Of a stretch of DNA of 6,295 bases, positions 5,410 to 6,295 are shown piece by piece. The notes beneath the pieces were generated by a model, which saw only the letters and a program-made list of their open reading frames with translations, did not search any database and was not told where the DNA came from. A program made the translations under genes and the position numbers. Numbering within the stretch: the stretch's first letter is position 1; each line of letters starts with the position of its first letter. This stretch comes from a bacterium (GTDB taxonomy: Bacteria > Desulfobacterota > Binatia > UBA12015): NCBI GenBank assembly GCA_018970825.1, contig JAGWVP010000199.1:1-6295 (forward strand), written 5' to 3'.

Positions 5410-6295
5410 GTGACCGCCGAACCGCAGAACCGGACCAAGGAGTCCCCGCTCTACTGGCTGGGGCGCAAGCTCATCGAACAGCGCCTGCCGGTCATGGGCC
5501 TCGTCTTCCTGACGACGGCCTTCTTCGGGTGGCACACCTGGAAGCTCTACGAGGGCGGATTCGTCACGACCTTCGGCGACCTGCTGCCGCAGACGCACCC
5601 GTTCATGAAGGTGCACAACGAGTACGCCGGCAGCTTCGGCGGCGCGAACAACGTCGTCGTCATGGTCGAGAACGAGGACGGCATCTTCACCGTCGACACG
5701 CTGACGCGCATCTACCGGATGACCGAGGAACTCGACAAGGTCTACGGCGTGAACCACGCGCAGATCGACTCGATCGGCCATCGCACGACCCGCTCGCTCA
5801 AGGTCGCGGCCGGCGGCCTCATGAACTCGGAGCCGGTCATGATCGGTCCTCCGAAGACCGAGGAGAAGGCGCAGGAGATCCGCGACACCGTCCACAACAC
5901 CGAGAGCATCTACGGGATCCTCGTCTCGCTCGACGACAAGGCCGCGCTGATGCGCGCGAACTTCATCGAGGGCAAGCTCGACTACGAGCGCATCTTCGAC
6001 GAAGTGAGGGAGCGCGTCGTGCTGCCCTTCACCGGCGCGTGGACCGGTCTCGGCTTCTCGTCCAGGGACGATGCGACCGGCGCCCCCCCGGCGACCGTCG
6101 ATTACGTCCAGGCGAACTCGCCGCCGGCCGGCAAGGTCGTGCTCGGGGACGTCGTCACGTCGGTGGACGGCAAGCCGGTCGCGAACCGATTCGAGGTCGC
6201 GCGCGCGGTGGGTGCCCACGGGCCCGGCGAGAGCGTGAAGCTCGGCCTCGTGCGCGGCGGCCAGGCGCTCGAGGTCGAGTTGCCGGTCCAGGAGT
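5410..6295 (+). CDS. RND-superfamily exporter (MMPL/HpnN-like) with inserted PDZ domain, partial
   Basis: The first 295 codons of a larger inner-membrane transporter; the frame runs off the window with no stop. After a short cytoplasmic start, residues about 25-46 (RLPVMGLVFLTTAFFGWHTW and on) form the first transmembrane helix. The periplasmic loop then begins as in MMPL-type exporters: FGDLLPQTHPFMKVHNEY (56-73), a GGANNVVVMVEN strand (77-88), DGIFTVDTLTRIYRMTEEL (helix, 91-109), then SIYGILVSLDDKAALMRANF (166-185) and a DYERIFDEVRE helix (191-201). At about residue 203 the family pattern stops and a PDZ domain follows. Family members use the proton motive force to move lipids, hopanoids or hydrophobic compounds to the outer envelope. 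Substrate here is unknown. The GTG start is supported by GAGGAG six bases upstream. It is the third gene of a same-strand run with two lipoproteins. The unseen part should hold the remaining helices and a second large loop. Confidence 0.88.
   Translation, partial: MTAEPQNRTKESPLYWLGRKLIEQRLPVMGLVFLTTAFFGWHTWKLYEGGFVTTFGDLLPQTHPFMKVHNEYAGSFGGANNVVVMVENEDGIFTVDTLTRIYRMTEELDKVYGVNHAQIDSIGHRTTRSLKVAAGGLMNSEPVMIGPPKTEEKAQEIRDTVHNTESIYGILVSLDDKAALMRANFIEGKLDYERIFDEVRERVVLPFTGAWTGLGFSSRDDATGAPPATVDYVQANSPPAGKVVLGDVVTSVDGKPVANRFEVARAVGAHGPGESVKLGLVRGGQALEVELPVQE
6034..6295 (+). other. PDZ domain within the exporter's first periplasmic loop
   Basis: Residues about 209-295 of the exporter. The segment opens with WTGLGFSS, containing a literal GLGF carboxylate-binding loop (213-216). 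It continues with VDYVQANSPPA, then LGDVVTSVDGKPV (245-257), the usual GD-V/I-xxV-x-G-x-x-V core of bacterial PDZ domains. A FEVARAV helix (261-267) and a final GESVKLGLVRGGQALEVEL strand pair complete it. All main PDZ elements are present before the window edge. PDZ domains bind protein C-termini or exposed strands, so this is likely a docking or sensing module in the periplasm. Confidence 0.85.

Noticed and set aside
6083..6089. Run of seven C's inside the exporter gene as a possible frameshift or sequencing error
   Set aside because: The GLGF loop before it and the VDYVQANSPPA and LGDVV motifs after it are in the same frame, so the run is read correctly.
4095..6219. Long open frames (447 and 404 codons) antisense to the propeller and exporter genes
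   Set aside because: Both mirror well-supported genes on the plus strand; no signal peptide, domain or ribosome-binding site supports them.

Overview
This is a 6.3-kb stretch of very GC-rich chromosomal DNA, gene-dense and with strong G/C preference at third codon positions. Three lipoprotein-type signal peptides and an RND-type exporter point to a diderm (Gram-negative) bacterium. A high-GC Myxococcota, 'deltaproteobacterial', Binatota-like or gammaproteobacterial lineage would fit. The sequence alone does not fix the taxon. I see no insertion sequences, CRISPR, rRNA or tRNA.

Layout. (1) Positions 16-1637 (+): a family-2 glycosyltransferase is followed by a family-5 uracil-DNA glycosylase (UdgB type). 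The glycosylase starts at a TTG that shares the four bases TTGA with the glycosyltransferase stop. (2) Positions 1714-2091 (-): a small lipoprotein with a peptidoglycan-binding-like domain, convergent with the glycosylase. (3) Positions 2092-2223: a short divergent intergenic region that should hold promoters for both sides. (4) Positions 2224-3720 (+): a FAD-dependent oxidoreductase of the phytoene-desaturase/protoporphyrinogen-oxidase/amine-oxidase superfamily, with an altered C-terminal FAD motif. (5) Positions 3764 to the right edge (+): a likely co-transcribed envelope module. It encodes an NTF2-like lipoprotein, a seven-bladed YCF48/HCF136-like beta-propeller lipoprotein, and the start of an RND-superfamily (MMPL/HpnN-like) exporter, cut by the window end.

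The most interesting object is that exporter. Its first periplasmic loop begins as a normal MMPL-type loop and then runs into a clear PDZ domain with a literal GLGF loop, at residues about 209-295, reaching the window edge. The neighbouring genes encode two secreted lipoproteins. Together they suggest a membrane export or lipid-transport assembly in which periplasmic protein-protein contacts matter. The substrate cannot be read from the sequence.

Starts were chosen from ribosome-binding sites and signal-peptide position: GAGGAGG places the propeller start at 4290 (not the GTG at 4284), and GAGGAG places the exporter start at GTG 5410. No gene-free stretch exceeds about 135 bases.
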